DNA of 64,000 nucleotides from Rhodospirillales bacterium (GCA_018432935.1 JAHDSF010000006.1:310001-374000); one strand, 5' to 3'; positions 40,718 through 49,759 are shown, numbered from the stretch's first letter. The notes: generated by a model from the sequence alone, not told the origin. Numbers and translations are program-made.

Positions 40718-40921
40718 ATGTCCACTGGCACCGTGAAGTGGTTCAACTCGACCAAGGGCTACGGCTTCATCACCCCCGATGACGGCACTGCCGACGTATT
40801 CGTCCACGTTTCCGCGGCCGAGCGCGCCGGCATTACCCTCGTCGAGGGTCAGAAGATCGCCTTCGAACGGGCGCGCGGGCGCGACGGCAAGACGGCCGCC
40901 GACGATCTTCGCGCCGTTTGA
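40718..40921 (+). CDS. Cold-shock domain protein (CspA family)
   Basis: Single-stranded nucleic acid-binding protein of 67 residues; acts as an RNA chaperone. The RNA-binding motifs are intact: KGYGFI (about residues 13-18) and VFVHVS (about 27-32). The last helix/loop has [15 protein letters not shown], typical of the shorter alphaproteobacterial Csp proteins. AGGAGA precedes the ATG. An IF-1 gene follows after 64 bases on the same strand. Confidence 0.94.
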   Translation: MSTGTVKWFNSTKGYGFITPDDGTADVFVHVSAAERAGITLVEGQKIAFERARGRDGKTAADDLRAV

Positions 40922-40985
40922 AGCAGGGCTCGGGGGGCGGTGCGAAGCCGCCTCCCGCCGTTTCCCCGATCAAGAAGGAACACGC

Positions 40986-41264
40986 GTGAGCAAGGACGAT
41001 GTCATCGAATTCGAAGGGGTGGTGACCGAAGTCCTTCCGGACACCCGCTTCCGGGTCAAACTGGAAGGCGACCGGGAGGTCATCGCCTATGCCTCGGGCA
41101 AGATGCGCAAGCACCGTATCCGCATCCTGGCCGGCGACCGGGTCACCGTCGAGATGACCCCCTACGACCTCGAGAAGGGCCGGATCAACTTCCGGCACAA
41201 GGATGCGCGCGGGCCCGAGACCGGCGCCGCGCCGCGCAAGCCTCCGGTTCGCCGCCGGCACTGA
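40986..41264 (+). CDS. infA: Translation initiation factor IF-1 with extended C-terminus
   Basis: S1-like OB-fold protein that occupies the A site during initiation. The first 72 residues match IF-1 ([19 protein letters not shown], the basic [14 protein letters not shown] stretch, [13 protein letters not shown]). A further 20 residues rich in Pro, Arg and Lys follow, so the product is 92 residues instead of the usual 72. Translation starts at GTG (40986) after AAGGAA. It may be a second IF-1 copy, with the main one elsewhere; only one is in the window. Confidence 0.9.
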   Translation: MSKDDVIEFEGVVTEVLPDTRFRVKLEGDREVIAYASGKMRKHRIRILAGDRVTVEMTPYDLEKGRINFRHKDARGPETGAAPRKPPVRRRH

Positions 41265-41276
41265 CCGGCGGCTCCC

Positions 41277-41834
41277 ATGCCCGGATACGCGGCCGGACGC
41301 GAGAAAGGCCCGACGGACGAGCCGGTTCTGGTCGTGCTCGGCGCCGCGCTCTCGAAAGAAGGGGCGCCGTCGCGTGCCCTGGTCCGGCGCGTTCGCCATG
41401 CCGCCCGCTTGTACGGCGAGGGGCGTGCCCCGACCGTCGTCATGTCGGGCGGGCTGACGGCTGGACGGGGCGCGCCGCCGCCCTGGCCGGAGTCTCGCGT
41501 GATGCGCGAGCTCGCGGTCACCGACGGCGTACCCGTCGCCTGCATCGTAGAAGAGAGCGCGTCGACCTCCACCCTCGAGAATGCCCTGCAGGTGCGCGCG
41601 CTGATGGCCCGGCAGGGCTGGCGGAAGGCGGTCGTCGTCACCGACGGCTTCCACGCCCCGCGCGCGCTGCTGACGTTCTGGGCCGCCGGCATCCGCTGCT
41701 CGGCGGCAGCGGCGCCGGGCGCATGGCGGGAGGAGGGGCCGGCGCGCGTACTTGCCGCCGCCCTGCGCGAGGCGGCGGCGCTGCTGTGGTACGCGGTCCT
41801 GATTGCGCGGGGCCGGCTTCGGCGGGCCCTATGA
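41277..41834 (+). CDS. YdcF/ElyC-type DUF218 protein
   Basis: DUF218 fold protein of 185 residues. Recognisable segments are VLVVLGAAL near the start, TVVMSGGLT, the acidic EESASTSTLENA and VVTDGFHAPRA. Members are linked to envelope biogenesis (ElyC, SanA), but their biochemistry is unclear. No N-terminal membrane helix is seen, unlike ElyC; a hydrophobic stretch near the C-terminus (about 160-176) may attach it to the membrane. It follows infA by 12 bases and converges with the hemerythrin gene. Confidence 0.82.
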   Translation: MPGYAAGREKGPTDEPVLVVLGAALSKEGAPSRALVRRVRHAARLYGEGRAPTVVMSGGLTAGRGAPPPWPESRVMRELAVTDGVPVACIVEESASTSTLENALQVRALMARQGWRKAVVVTDGFHAPRALLTFWAAGIRCSAAAAPGAWREEGPARVLAAALREAAALLWYAVLIARGRLRRAL

Positions 41835-42242
41835 GGTGGCGATCCCGGGACGGAACACGCTGCGGAACTGCATGTCCTCGTCGAGGACATGGCTCATGAA
41901 CCAGCCGAGCAGGAAGTCGCGCACCCGTTCGGCCGCCGCGGGCCTGTCGGAGGCCGGCAGATGCTGCCTCAGGGTGGCGAAGGAATCTCGCAGCAGCCGG
42001 TGCTCGACCCGCTGCGCCTCGACCTCGGCATAGCCGTTCTCGGCCAGGATTTCCTCCTCGCGGCGGAAGTGGGCGCCGATCGCGTCGTCAAGGGTGGCGA
42101 ACAGGCGCAGCACTATAGCCTGCGGGGCCGCCGCCGCGCAGGCGTCGTGAAGCTCGTTCAGAAGCGCGATGATGCGCTGATGGTCGGCGTCGATCTCGGC
42201 GTTGCCGACGCTGAACGAGTCATCCCAATCGACGACGGTCAT
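41829..42242 (-). CDS. Bacteriohemerythrin with one substituted iron ligand
   Basis: Four-helix-bundle di-iron oxygen-binding protein of 137 residues. Canonical ligand positions are H21, H58, E62, H81, H118 and D123. The remaining histidine of the HxxxH pair is Q77 here (VEAQRVEH), so the site has one histidine fewer than standard. This could alter oxygen affinity or give a mono-iron or redox-sensing site. Single-domain proteins of this type often deliver oxygen or sense redox state near chemotaxis or respiration. The last two codons overlap the YdcF gene on the other strand. Confidence 0.85.
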   Translation of the reverse strand: MTVVDWDDSFSVGNAEIDADHQRIIALLNELHDACAAAAPQAIVLRLFATLDDAIGAHFRREEEILAENGYAEVEAQRVEHRLLRDSFATLRQHLPASDRPAAAERVRDFLLGWFMSHVLDEDMQFRSVFRPGIATS

Positions 42243-42400
42243 CGGCCGTTACCCCGTCTCACCAAAGGACTTGCATTTGTCGGCCAAGCATACCAGAAAA
42301 CGCGCTCCGTCGGTGCCGTTTCGGAGCCGCGTGCTGCGGGCGGCGACGGGTGCAACTTTTGCGTCGCGTCTCCCCTTTCCTCTGTGTTAGACATCCCCGC

Positions 42401-43354
42401 ATGCATACCTATCTCGATTTCGAGAAGCCGATCGCCGAGCTTGAGGGCAAAATCGAGGAACTCCGCCACCTCGCGGGTTCCGGCGATATCAACATCGCCG
42501 ACGAGGTCGCCCGCCTCCAGACCAAGATCGAGCGCCTCATCCGACAAGCCTACGCCAAGCTGACGCCTTGGCAGAAGGCGCAGGTCGCCCGCCATCCGAA
42601 TCGGCCGCACACGGTCGACTACCTCAAGGGCCTGATCGAGGATTTCACGCCGCTGGCCGGCGATCGTCTGTTCGCAGAGGATCGCGCCATCATCGGCGGA
42701 CTCGGTCGCTTCAAGGGCTCGTCGGTGGTCGTCATGGGCCACGAGAAAGGCAGCGACACCGACGAGAGGGTGAAGCACAACTTCGGCATGGCGCGGCCCG
42801 AAGGCTATCGCAAGGCGCAGCGCCTGATGAAGCTGGCCGACCGCTTCCAGATCCCCGTCCTCACCTTCGTCGACACGCCCGGGGCCTATCCCGGCGTCGA
42901 TGCCGAGGCGCGCGGGCAGGCCGAGGCGATCGCCCGCAGCATCGACACCTGCCTTTCGCTCAAGGTGCCGCTGGTCAGCACGGTGATCGGCGAAGGCGGC
43001 TCGGGCGGTGCCATCGCCCTGGCCACCGCCGACTGCGTCCTGATGCTGGAGCACGCGATCTATTCCGTCATCTCGCCGGAAGGCTGTGCCTCGATCCTGT
43101 GGCGCGACGGCGAGCAGGCGAAGACGGCGGCCGAGGCGCTGCGGCTGACGGCTCAGGACCTGATGCGCCTGGGCGTGATCGACGAGGTGATCGCGGAGCC
43201 GATCGGCGGTGCCCACCGCGACCGCGACGCCACAGTGCGCGCCGTCGGCGAGAGCATCGAAAAGCAGCTGCGCAAGCTCGGCAACCACGACCCCGATACG
43301 CTGAAATCGCATCGCCGCCAGAAGTTCCTGGAGATGGGGCAGAACAGCCTCTGA
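42401..43354 (+). CDS. accA: Acetyl-CoA carboxylase carboxyltransferase alpha subunit
   Basis: Alpha subunit of the carboxyltransferase that forms malonyl-CoA, the first committed step of fatty-acid synthesis. The 317-residue length is normal. The family opening [19 protein letters not shown], the coiled segment, and the crotonase-like core with [11 protein letters not shown] and [12 protein letters not shown] are all present. The ATG at 42401 matches the family start. accD is not in the window, as is usual for alphaproteobacteria. Confidence 0.97.
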   Translation: MHTYLDFEKPIAELEGKIEELRHLAGSGDINIADEVARLQTKIERLIRQAYAKLTPWQKAQVARHPNRPHTVDYLKGLIEDFTPLAGDRLFAEDRAIIGGLGRFKGSSVVVMGHEKGSDTDERVKHNFGMARPEGYRKAQRLMKLADRFQIPVLTFVDTPGAYPGVDAEARGQAEAIARSIDTCLSLKVPLVSTVIGEGGSGGAIALATADCVLMLEHAIYSVISPEGCASILWRDGEQAKTAAEALRLTAQDLMRLGVIDEVIAEPIGGAHRDRDATVRAVGESIEKQLRKLGNHDPDTLKSHRRQKFLEMGQNSL

Positions 43355-43445
43355 CGCAGAGAGGCGCAAGCCCGACGGTGGGGCGATGCCGTACCGGGTG
43401 CTCGTTTGACGGGTCTCCGGTTTGCGGTCGAACGCGCGCGACCCC

Positions 43446-43473
43446 TTGAAAAACCTTTCTTCGGGTAATTAAT
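43446..43473 (+). promoter_or_regulatory. Candidate sigma-70-type promoter of icd
   Basis: TTGAAA (43446-43451) followed after 16 bases by ATTAAT (43468-43473) lies about 55 bases ahead of the icd ATG in an AT-rich stretch unusual for this sequence. Box match is partial at -10, so this is a candidate only. Confidence 0.35.
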
Positions 43474-43526
43474 TGCGCGATGTCGGGGGCGGGACGCCCA
43501 CAACCTATGCCAGGAGGACGCCGGGG

Positions 43527-44747
43527 ATGACGAAGATCAAGGTCGCCAATCCGATCGTGGAGCTCGACGGCGACGAGATGACGCGGATCATCTGGGCCTT
43601 CATCAAGGAGAAGCTGATCCTCCCCTACCTCGACGTCGACCTCAAGTACTACGATCTCGGCGTCGAACACCGCGACGCCACCGACGACCAGGTCACGGTC
43701 GAGGCCGCCAACGCCATCAAGCAGTACCGGGTCGGCGTCAAGTGCGCGACCATCACCCCCGACGAGGCGCGGGTCGAGGAGTTCGGCCTCAAGAAGATGT
43801 GGAAATCGCCGAACGGCACCATCCGCAACATCCTCGGCGGCACCGTGTTCCGCGAGCCGATCGTCTGCCGCAACATTCCGCGCCTGGTTCCGGGCTGGAC
43901 CAAGCCGATCGTGATCGGCCGTCATGCCTTCGGGGACCAGTACCGGGCGACCGATCTCGTCGTACCCGGTCCCGGCAAGCTGACGATCCGGTTCCAGCCG
44001 GCAGGCGGTGGCGCCGCGGTCGAGCACGAAGTGTTCGACTTCCCTGGCGGCGGCGTCGCCATGGCGATGTACAACCTGGATGAATCGATCCGCGGCTTCG
44101 CGCGGGCCTGCATGAACTATGCGGTGATGGTGGGTTGGCCGCTCTACATGTCGACCAAGAACACCATCCTGAAGGCCTACGACGGTCGCTTCAAGGACCT
44201 GTTCCAGGAGGTGTTCGACGCCGAGTTCAAGGAGACGTTCAAGCAGAAGGGCATCACCTACGAGCACCGGCTGATCGACGACATGGTCGCGTCGGCCCTG
44301 AAGTGGGAAGGCGGTTTCGTCTGGGCCTGCAAGAACTACGACGGCGACGTACAGTCGGACACCGTGGCCCAGGGCTTCGGTTCGCTGGGACTGATGACCT
44401 CGGTGCTGCTGACGCCCGACGGCCAGACGGTCGAGGCCGAGGCTGCGCACGGAACGGTCACGCGGCACTACCGCCTGCACCAGCAGGGCAAGGAGACCTC
44501 GACCAACCCGATCGCCTCGATCTTCGCGTGGACCCGCGGGCTTGCCTATCGCGGTCAGTTCGACGGCACGCCGGAGGTCACCAGGTTCGCCCACACCCTT
44601 GAGCGCGTCTGCGTCGAGACCGTCGAGGCCGGGCACATGACCAAGGACCTGGCGATGCTGATCGGCAAGGACCAGCCGTCGCTCACCACCCAGCAGTTCC
44701 TGGCCAAGCTGGACGACAACCTGAAGACCGCAATGGTCCGCGGCTGA
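43527..44747 (+). CDS. icd: NADP-dependent isocitrate dehydrogenase (dimeric, eukaryote-like type)
   Basis: Oxidative decarboxylation of isocitrate to 2-oxoglutarate in the TCA cycle. The 406-residue protein belongs to the type II subfamily shared with mitochondrial enzymes (opening [20 protein letters not shown]). The substrate-binding KSPNGTIRN (about residues 94-102), metal-binding aspartates in LIDDMVA and [14 protein letters not shown] (about 270-290), and the NADP segment [11 protein letters not shown] are present. CAGGAGG lies upstream of the ATG. Confidence 0.96.
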   Translation: MTKIKVANPIVELDGDEMTRIIWAFIKEKLILPYLDVDLKYYDLGVEHRDATDDQVTVEAANAIKQYRVGVKCATITPDEARVEEFGLKKMWKSPNGTIRNILGGTVFREPIVCRNIPRLVPGWTKPIVIGRHAFGDQYRATDLVVPGPGKLTIRFQPAGGGAAVEHEVFDFPGGGVAMAMYNLDESIRGFARACMNYAVMVGWPLYMSTKNTILKAYDGRFKDLFQEVFDAEFKETFKQKGITYEHRLIDDMVASALKWEGGFVWACKNYDGDVQSDTVAQGFGSLGLMTSVLLTPDGQTVEAEAAHGTVTRHYRLHQQGKETSTNPIASIFAWTRGLAYRGQFDGTPEVTRFAHTLERVCVETVEAGHMTKDLAMLIGKDQPSLTTQQFLAKLDDNLKTAMVRG

Positions 44748-44784
44748 GCGGGATCGGCCGGCGCCTGCGCCGGCCGTTCTTCCC

Positions 44785-45642
44785 CTAGTGCATCATGAAG
44801 ACGGCTCGGTCGGCGTGGGCCGCCATATACGAAGTGACGCCGCCCAGCAGCAGTTCGTGCGCCCGGCTGTGGGTGTAGGCCCCCATCACCAGCAGGTCGG
44901 CCTCGATCTCGCGGCAGTGTTCCAGCAGGGCCCTTCCCACCGGTGGTTCGAGGCTCTTCTCGAACACCCGTACCTTTGCCGCGATGTCGTGACGTGCCAG
45001 CAATACCCGGGCACCCTCGGCGACGGCGGGGGCGGTGTGGTCGCTGCGGGCGGTGAGAATAGTCACCGCCTGCGCCGTCTCCAGCAGGGGCAGGGCCGCC
45101 GCCAGCGCCCGCGCTGACTCGATGCTGCCATTCCAGGCGATCGCGATCCGGCGGCCGGGGATGGCGCCGCTTCGCGCGGGGACCAGGAGGACCGGCCGTC
45201 CGGTGCTGCGGAGCGCAAGTTCGAGCAGCGTGCGACTGCCTTCGGGGGCGGCGCATCCGACCACGATCAGATCCGAGACGCGGCCGCGGCGCGCCAGCTC
45301 TCCCGCCGGGTCGCGGTCAGCCTCCTGCCATGTTGCAGAGGGACACGTTCCCGGGTTCACGGCGACGCCGAAGCGCTTGCAGAGATCGGCGAAGTCTTGC
45401 CGCATGGCGGCGCACTGCTGCCTGATCTGTTGCTCGTACGCCGCATAGGTTTCCGCGAGCGTTTTGCCCCCTGTCACGGTCAGTGCCGTCACCCCCCGGA
45501 ACGCCGCCGCCGGTTCGGCCTTCATGTAGAGCACGTCAACACACGCCCGCCGGTGGCTGGCAAGCGCGATGGCCGCTTCGAGAGCCGCGATTTGCCACTC
45601 GGTGTCACTGGTCAGCGGCGCCAGTATCGATCGTATCGACAT
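44785..45642 (-). CDS. Universal stress protein (tandem Usp domains)
   Basis: A 285-residue protein with two Usp-like halves (about residues 1-145 and 150-285). The second half contains the nucleotide-binding pattern G-x2-x9-G in GAYTHSRAHELLLGGVTSYM, a form typical of ATP-binding Usp members. Such proteins respond to stress and starvation. The ATG at 45642 is the first residue of MSIRSILAPL; upstream in-frame residues look non-coding. It converges with icd and is divergent from the basic-tailed gene. Confidence 0.87.
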   Translation of the reverse strand: MSIRSILAPLTSDTEWQIAALEAAIALASHRRACVDVLYMKAEPAAAFRGVTALTVTGGKTLAETYAAYEQQIRQQCAAMRQDFADLCKRFGVAVNPGTCPSATWQEADRDPAGELARRGRVSDLIVVGCAAPEGSRTLLELALRSTGRPVLLVPARSGAIPGRRIAIAWNGSIESARALAAALPLLETAQAVTILTARSDHTAPAVAEGARVLLARHDIAAKVRVFEKSLEPPVGRALLEHCREIEADLLVMGAYTHSRAHELLLGGVTSYMAAHADRAVFMMH

Positions 45643-45829
45643 GGGCTGCCTCCTCCTGCACCGAAGATCTCGGCTACATGATACCAGAACTGACCGTCGC
45701 GGACGAGTCGAAGCGCTTCGGCGGCCGCGCCGTCGGGTCGACGCCCCCACAGCCTGTTGGGCGCAATGCTCTTCCCAGCCGCACTATCTGGTGGTAACGT
45801 TTGTGGTACCACTATCGGGGGACGCAGAC

Positions 45830-46297
45830 ATGGCACAGCAGCGGTTGGAGGTTCCGGTCGCCACCGGAGTGAGCCAGACGCTATCTCGCGATCTCCGGCA
45901 CGTGGCGCTGATCTTCCGCACCTCGAAGGGACCGGTCACCGTGGCCGTGCCCACTCCCAACATCGCCCAGCTCGTGACCTACCTTGTCCGCGCTGCGCAG
46001 CGGATCGCCGCCCGCGAGCCGGCCAGCTTTCCCGCCAGGCAGACGGCGGGCAGGTCGGCGCCTATCGAGTTGTCGGGGATCGAAGTCGCGGCCGGGCGCA
46101 GCGAGGGCGAGGCGATCCTCAACGTCAAGGCGGGACCGATCAGCCTCGGCCTTGCGGTCGAGGCGGAGGCTCTCCGGAGCGCGCTCCAGATGCCAGAGAA
46201 GGCCCCGGCTTCCAAGAAGCCGGCCAAGGCCAAGAAGACATCGCCCAGGACAGCCGCGGCCAAGGCCAAGAAGCCGGCCGGGAGGAAGGTCACGTAA
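45830..46297 (+). CDS. Small protein with basic histone-H1-like tail, unknown function
   Basis: A 155-residue protein of two parts. Residues 1-118 look globular and have no family I recognise. The last 35 residues are dominated by Lys, Ala and Pro in short PAKAKK-like repeats, resembling tails of bacterial histone-H1-like and AlgP-type proteins, which suggests nucleic acid or polyanion binding. GGGGGA precedes the ATG. A 10-base palindrome (GTGGTACCAC, 45803-45812) lies just upstream and could be a regulatory site. Confidence 0.65.
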   Translation: MAQQRLEVPVATGVSQTLSRDLRHVALIFRTSKGPVTVAVPTPNIAQLVTYLVRAAQRIAAREPASFPARQTAGRSAPIELSGIEVAAGRSEGEAILNVKAGPISLGLAVEAEALRSALQMPEKAPASKKPAKAKKTSPRTAAAKAKKPAGRKVT

Positions 46298-46339
46298 AAG
46301 TCGTCCGGCGCGGACTTGCCGGGAAGCGGCCGGGCAGCC

Positions 46340-46576
46340 TCAGCCCGGGAAAGGGCAGTCGGGCCGTTCGCAGCGACGGCCGCGGCCCTTGACCACGTAG
46401 GTGCCGCAAACCGGGCAGCGCGAGGTCTCCTCGACGGCGGGCGGCGGCGGGTCCGGCTTCACCGTCGGCTGGGGACCGGCACCGCCGCCGATGCGGCCGG
46501 CGACGCGCTTCAGGTGGCGGTATCCGTAAAACACCGCAAGGACAATCAGGACGGTCAGCAGGATCTTCGGCAGCAT
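46340..46576 (-). CDS. Membrane-anchored zinc-ribbon protein
   Basis: A 78-residue protein with one hydrophobic N-terminal helix (about residues 5-20) and, after a proline-rich linker, a four-cysteine zinc ribbon CPVCGTYVVKGRGRRCERPDC. Similar small proteins annotated as PP0621 family or zinc-ribbon proteins are common, with no known function. It starts 14 bases after the sppA stop in the DUF2007-trmN6-sppA run. Start chosen at 46576 because it opens the helix; in-frame upstream ATGs lie in sppA. Confidence 0.75.
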   Translation of the reverse strand: MLPKILLTVLIVLAVFYGYRHLKRVAGRIGGGAGPQPTVKPDPPPPAVEETSRCPVCGTYVVKGRGRRCERPDCPFPG

Positions 46577-46590
46577 GCGGGCATTGTGGC

Positions 46591-47499
46591 CTAGAGGCCG
46601 AGGCGCGTCCAGGCCGCCCTCTCCTCGATCGCGCCGAAGGCGTGCTCGATCCATTCCTCGGGCGAGGAAGCCGGTGCCCGGCCCAGCCGGAACGCCCACG
46701 AGCGGCGCGGCTCCATGGCCCGGAATCGCACGCGCTCGCCGAAGCGGGCGCGGATGGTGGTGCGGATCTCGCCCAGCGCGTCTATCAAGCCGAGTCGGAG
46801 GGCCGTGCGGCCGGTCCAGAACTCGCCGCTGAACAGGGACTCGTCGTCGCCCGCGATCTTTCCGGCGCGGCGCTCCCGCACCGCGGCGATGAAGGCCTCG
46901 TGCATTTCGGTCATGATCCGCTTCAGCCGTTCGACCTCTTCCGGCCGCTCCGGCTGGAAGGGATCGAGCAGCGACTTGCGCGACCCCGCCGTATAAAGGC
47001 GCCGCTCGATTCCGGCCCGGCCGATGAGGTCGGTGAAGCCGAAGCTCGACGAAACGACGCCGATCGAGCCGACGATCGAGCTTTCGTCGGCGAAGATCTC
47101 GTCCCCGGCCAGGGCCAGCCAGTAGCCCCCCGAGGCTGCCGCGTCCTCGACGAAGGCCAGCACCGGCACGCCCTTTTCCTCAGCCATCGCCCGGATGCGG
47201 GCATGGATGAGGCGTGACTGCACGGGGGAGCCGCCGGGCGAGTTGATGACGAGGGCCACGGCCGCCAGGTGGCGCGGCGCGAAAGCGCGTTCGATGGTCG
47301 AAGCGAGGCCGGCCAGCGACAGCCCGCGTCGCAAGGCCGAGGGGCCGCCGATGAGCCCCGACAGCCGCAGCACGGTGACCACGGGGTGCGGCTCGCGCCA
47401 GGCGCGGACGGGGATCAGCGAGCGCCAGCGCGACCGGCGCGCCGGGGGGCGGCGCTTGTCGGCGTGCACGGTGTCGGGCGGGGACGCCTGTTGGTTCAA
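46591..47499 (-). CDS. S49 family peptidase (SppA/SohB-like)
   Basis: Serine peptidase of the signal-peptide-peptidase A type, 302 residues. The catalytic serine is S123 in AAASGGYWLA and the lysine base is K175 in AGSRKSLLDPF, giving the Ser-Lys dyad of the single-domain enzymes. VINSPGGSPVQSR is the substrate-clamping segment. No clear N-terminal membrane helix is seen; the first 30 residues are basic, so membrane association is uncertain. It degrades cleaved signal peptides in well-studied relatives. It lies 24 bases after the methyltransferase gene. Confidence 0.9.
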   Translation of the reverse strand: MNQQASPPDTVHADKRRPPARRSRWRSLIPVRAWREPHPVVTVLRLSGLIGGPSALRRGLSLAGLASTIERAFAPRHLAAVALVINSPGGSPVQSRLIHARIRAMAEEKGVPVLAFVEDAAASGGYWLALAGDEIFADESSIVGSIGVVSSSFGFTDLIGRAGIERRLYTAGSRKSLLDPFQPERPEEVERLKRIMTEMHEAFIAAVRERRAGKIAGDDESLFSGEFWTGRTALRLGLIDALGEIRTTIRARFGERVRFRAMEPRRSWAFRLGRAPASSPEEWIEHAFGAIEERAAWTRLGL

Positions 47500-47523
47500 G
47501 AGATTCTCCTTTTGGGTCCACCC

Positions 47524-48276
47524 TCAAGTTGGATCGCGCGGCGACAGCCGCAACCGCGCACCCCCGCGCAGGACGGCTTCCGCTGCGTCGGTGTAGGCGC
47601 CGCCCGGCTGATGCAGGACCAGTCCGGCGGCGAGGATGAGCGGGGCGCGGCCGCCGCGGATGCCGCGCACCAGCACGCGCTTGGCGGGGCGGCCGTCCGC
47701 GGTCGGCCACAGGGGGAACACGATCAGGCTGCCCAGGTGTTCGCCCATCGCCGCCAGCAGCTCGTCCAGGCGGTCGGCGCCGAACACGAAGGTGACGCTG
47801 CCGCGCGCCCGCACCAGGCGCGTCGCCGCCGCTACCCAGTCGGCAATTCCGGCTTTTCCCTCGATGGTCGCAGCAGGCGAGCCGCCGGCGCCGCCGCTGC
47901 GATCGGCGCGGCCGTACGGAGGGTTGGCCATTGCGTGGTCGAACGAGGCGGCGGGAAAGGGGAGGCGGCCGTCGGCAACGTCGCCGCAGGCGAATGCCGC
48001 ACGTTGCGCCAGCCCCGCGTCCGCCGCATTGCGGCGGGCGAGGTCGACGTTCGCGGGATCGAGGTCGAAGCCGGCCACCGCGACGCCAGGGAGGCGGGCC
48101 GCCAGGCACAACCCGGCGGTGCCGACGCCGCACCCGAGGTCGACTGCCCGGTCGCCGTTCCGTGCCGGGACCGCCGCTGCCAGCAGCACGGGATCGATGG
48201 CGACGCGATACCCCGATGCCGGTTGCAGGACGGAAAGGCGGCCGCCCAGCACGGCGTCGCGCGTCAGTTCGGTCAT
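47524..48276 (-). CDS. TrmN6-like tRNA1(Val) A37-N6 methyltransferase
   Basis: SAM-dependent N6-adenine methyltransferase (250 residues). Motif I is VDLGCGVGTAGL (about residues 44-55) and motif IV is NPPYGR (around 117), the signature of N6-adenine methylases. The opening DAVLGGRLSVLQPASGYR resembles the alphaproteobacterial YfiC/TrmN6 group. tRNA1(Val) A37 is the likely target from family knowledge. Its start overlaps the DUF2007 stop by four bases. Confidence 0.85.
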   Translation of the reverse strand: MTELTRDAVLGGRLSVLQPASGYRVAIDPVLLAAAVPARNGDRAVDLGCGVGTAGLCLAARLPGVAVAGFDLDPANVDLARRNAADAGLAQRAAFACGDVADGRLPFPAASFDHAMANPPYGRADRSGGAGGSPAATIEGKAGIADWVAAATRLVRARGSVTFVFGADRLDELLAAMGEHLGSLIVFPLWPTADGRPAKRVLVRGIRGGRAPLILAAGLVLHQPGGAYTDAAEAVLRGGARLRLSPRDPT

Positions 48277-48485
48277 CGGGCCGCCTTCTCGATCGCCCTC
48301 AGGATGTCCTGTGCCCGCACGAAATCCTCGTCGCCGACCATGATCCGGCGCGGCACGGCCGAGATGCTGCCGTCGAGGACGCTGGCGTGGGTGTCCAGCA
48401 CCACCGCCTCGATGGTCTCGGCCCGGAGGTGCGCGAGAAGGGCGGAGATCAGCACCGGATCGTTGGTCCGTACGAGCTCGCGCAA
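48273..48485 (-). CDS. DUF2007 domain protein
   Basis: A 70-residue single-domain protein of the DUF2007 'putative signal transducing protein' family, with the conserved LVRTNDPVLISALLAHLRAE start and a late RRIMVGDEDFVRAQDIL. TTG at 48485 is the chosen start (RELVRTND); the much longer in-frame reading would run through the opposite-strand polyprenyl synthase gene. It heads the DUF2007-trmN6-sppA-zinc ribbon run and is divergent from the polyprenyl synthase. Confidence 0.8.
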   Translation of the reverse strand: MRELVRTNDPVLISALLAHLRAETIEAVVLDTHASVLDGSISAVPRRIMVGDEDFVRAQDILRAIEKAAR

Positions 48486-48573
48486 GATCGTGGCATCCTT
48501 CTTTGCTTGCCGGGCGGCGAGGCAGTTCCTATGCTCGTATCCCGCTCTTTCGCGGTCAAGAGGAGCCGAAATT

Positions 48574-49590
48574 TTGCCGGAGGCCACGCAGCCCGCGCCG
48601 GACGCAGAGCACAGGCCCACCCTTGACGCCTTGCAGGCCCTGGTCGGCGAGGATCTCAAGGAGGTCAACCGTCTCATCGTCGAACGGATGGCGAGCCCGG
48701 TGGTGCTGATTCCGCAACTTGCGGGGCACATCGTCGCCGGCGGAGGCAAGCGGCTGCGGCCGCTGCTCACCTTGGCCTGCGCCCGGCTCTGCGGCTACAC
48801 GGAAAAGCGGCATATCGCCCTGGCGGCGAGCGTCGAGTTCATCCACACCGCAACCCTTCTTCACGACGATGTGGTCGACGAGAGCGAGCTGCGTCGTGGG
48901 CTGGCCTCGGCCAACACGCTGTGGGGCAACAAGGCGAGCGTCCTGGTCGGCGACTTCCTCTTCAGCCGCTCGTTCGAGCTGATGGTCGAGGCGGGCTCGC
49001 TGAAGGTGCTTGAGATCCTGGCGCAAGCCTCGTCGGTGATCGCCCAGGGCGAGGTGATGCAGCTCTCGATCTCCAATGACACGGCCACTGGCGAGGACGC
49101 CTATCTCGAGGTGGTGCGGAGCAAGACGGCGCGCCTGTTCGCCGCCGCCTGCCGCATCAGCGCGGTGGTGGCCGGGCGCCCCGAGGCGGAGGAACTGGCG
49201 CTCGATTCCTATGGCACCGACCTCGGTGTTGCCTTCCAGCTGGTCGACGACGTGCTCGACTACTCGGCCAACCAGCGCGAGCTTGGCAAGACGGTCGGCG
49301 ACGATTTCCGCGAGGGCAAGATCACGCTGCCGGTGATCGTCGCCAACGCTCGCGGCGACGGTGCCGAGAAGGCGTTCTGGCGGCGCACGCTGGAGGATCT
49401 CGATCAGCGGGAGGGCGATCTCGACGAGGCGCTGCGGCTGATGGCACGCCATCGCGCCCTCGACGAGGCGATGGCGCACGCCCGCTGCTATGCGGAACGG
49501 GCGCGGCAGGCGTTGAGGCCGTTCCCGGAAAGCCCGGTCAAGGCGGCCCTGCTCGAGGTTGCGGACTTCTGCGTCGAACGCGCCTACTGA
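48574..49590 (+). CDS. ispB: Polyprenyl diphosphate synthase (octa-/decaprenyl type)
   Basis: Trans-prenyltransferase that makes the ubiquinone side chain. The two aspartate-rich motifs are DDVVD (98-102) and DDVLD (225-229), with GGGKRLRPLL near residue 52. The 338-residue length fits long-chain synthases. Alphaproteobacteria usually make Q10, so the product may be decaprenyl; chain length cannot be read here. Translation starts at TTG (48574) preceded by AGAGGAG; no in-frame ATG gives a sensible N-terminus. Confidence 0.93.
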   Translation: MPEATQPAPDAEHRPTLDALQALVGEDLKEVNRLIVERMASPVVLIPQLAGHIVAGGGKRLRPLLTLACARLCGYTEKRHIALAASVEFIHTATLLHDDVVDESELRRGLASANTLWGNKASVLVGDFLFSRSFELMVEAGSLKVLEILAQASSVIAQGEVMQLSISNDTATGEDAYLEVVRSKTARLFAAACRISAVVAGRPEAEELALDSYGTDLGVAFQLVDDVLDYSANQRELGKTVGDDFREGKITLPVIVANARGDGAEKAFWRRTLEDLDQREGDLDEALRLMARHRALDEAMAHARCYAERARQALRPFPESPVKAALLEVADFCVERAY

Positions 49591-49597
49591 CGAGGTC

Positions 49598-49626
49598 TTG
49601 CGTTCCGCGCAGGTTGCCGGTATATA
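49598..49626 (+). promoter_or_regulatory. Promoter of tRNA-Pro
   Basis: TTGCGT (49598-49603), a 17-base spacer and TATATA (49621-49626) form a good sigma-70-type promoter just downstream of ispB and 17 bases before the tRNA. Confidence 0.6.
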
Positions 49627-49642
49627 GCGGCTTCCCGGCCGA

Positions 49643-49719
49643 CGGAGTGTAGCTCAGCCTGGTAGAGCACTGCTTTCGGGAGGCAGGGGCCGGTGGTTCA
49701 AATCCACTCACTCCGACCA
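49643..49719 (+). tRNA. tRNA-Pro (anticodon CGG)
   Basis: A 77-base cloverleaf: acceptor CGGAGTG pairing with CACTCCG, D-arm with GCTC/GAGC, anticodon stem CTGCT/GGCAG around a TTCGGGA loop (anticodon CGG, decoding CCG), T-arm GGTGG/CCACT with loop TTCAAAT, and an encoded CCA end. It is a single tRNA with its own promoter and terminator. Confidence 0.97.
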
Positions 49720-49737
49720 ACGCAGGGGATCACGTGA

Positions 49738-49759
49738 GGGGGCCTTCGGGCCCCCTTTT
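49738..49759 (+). terminator. Intrinsic terminator of tRNA-Pro
   Basis: GGGGGCC, a TTCG tetraloop, GGCCCCC and TTTT form a classical rho-independent terminator starting 19 bases after the tRNA. Confidence 0.92.
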
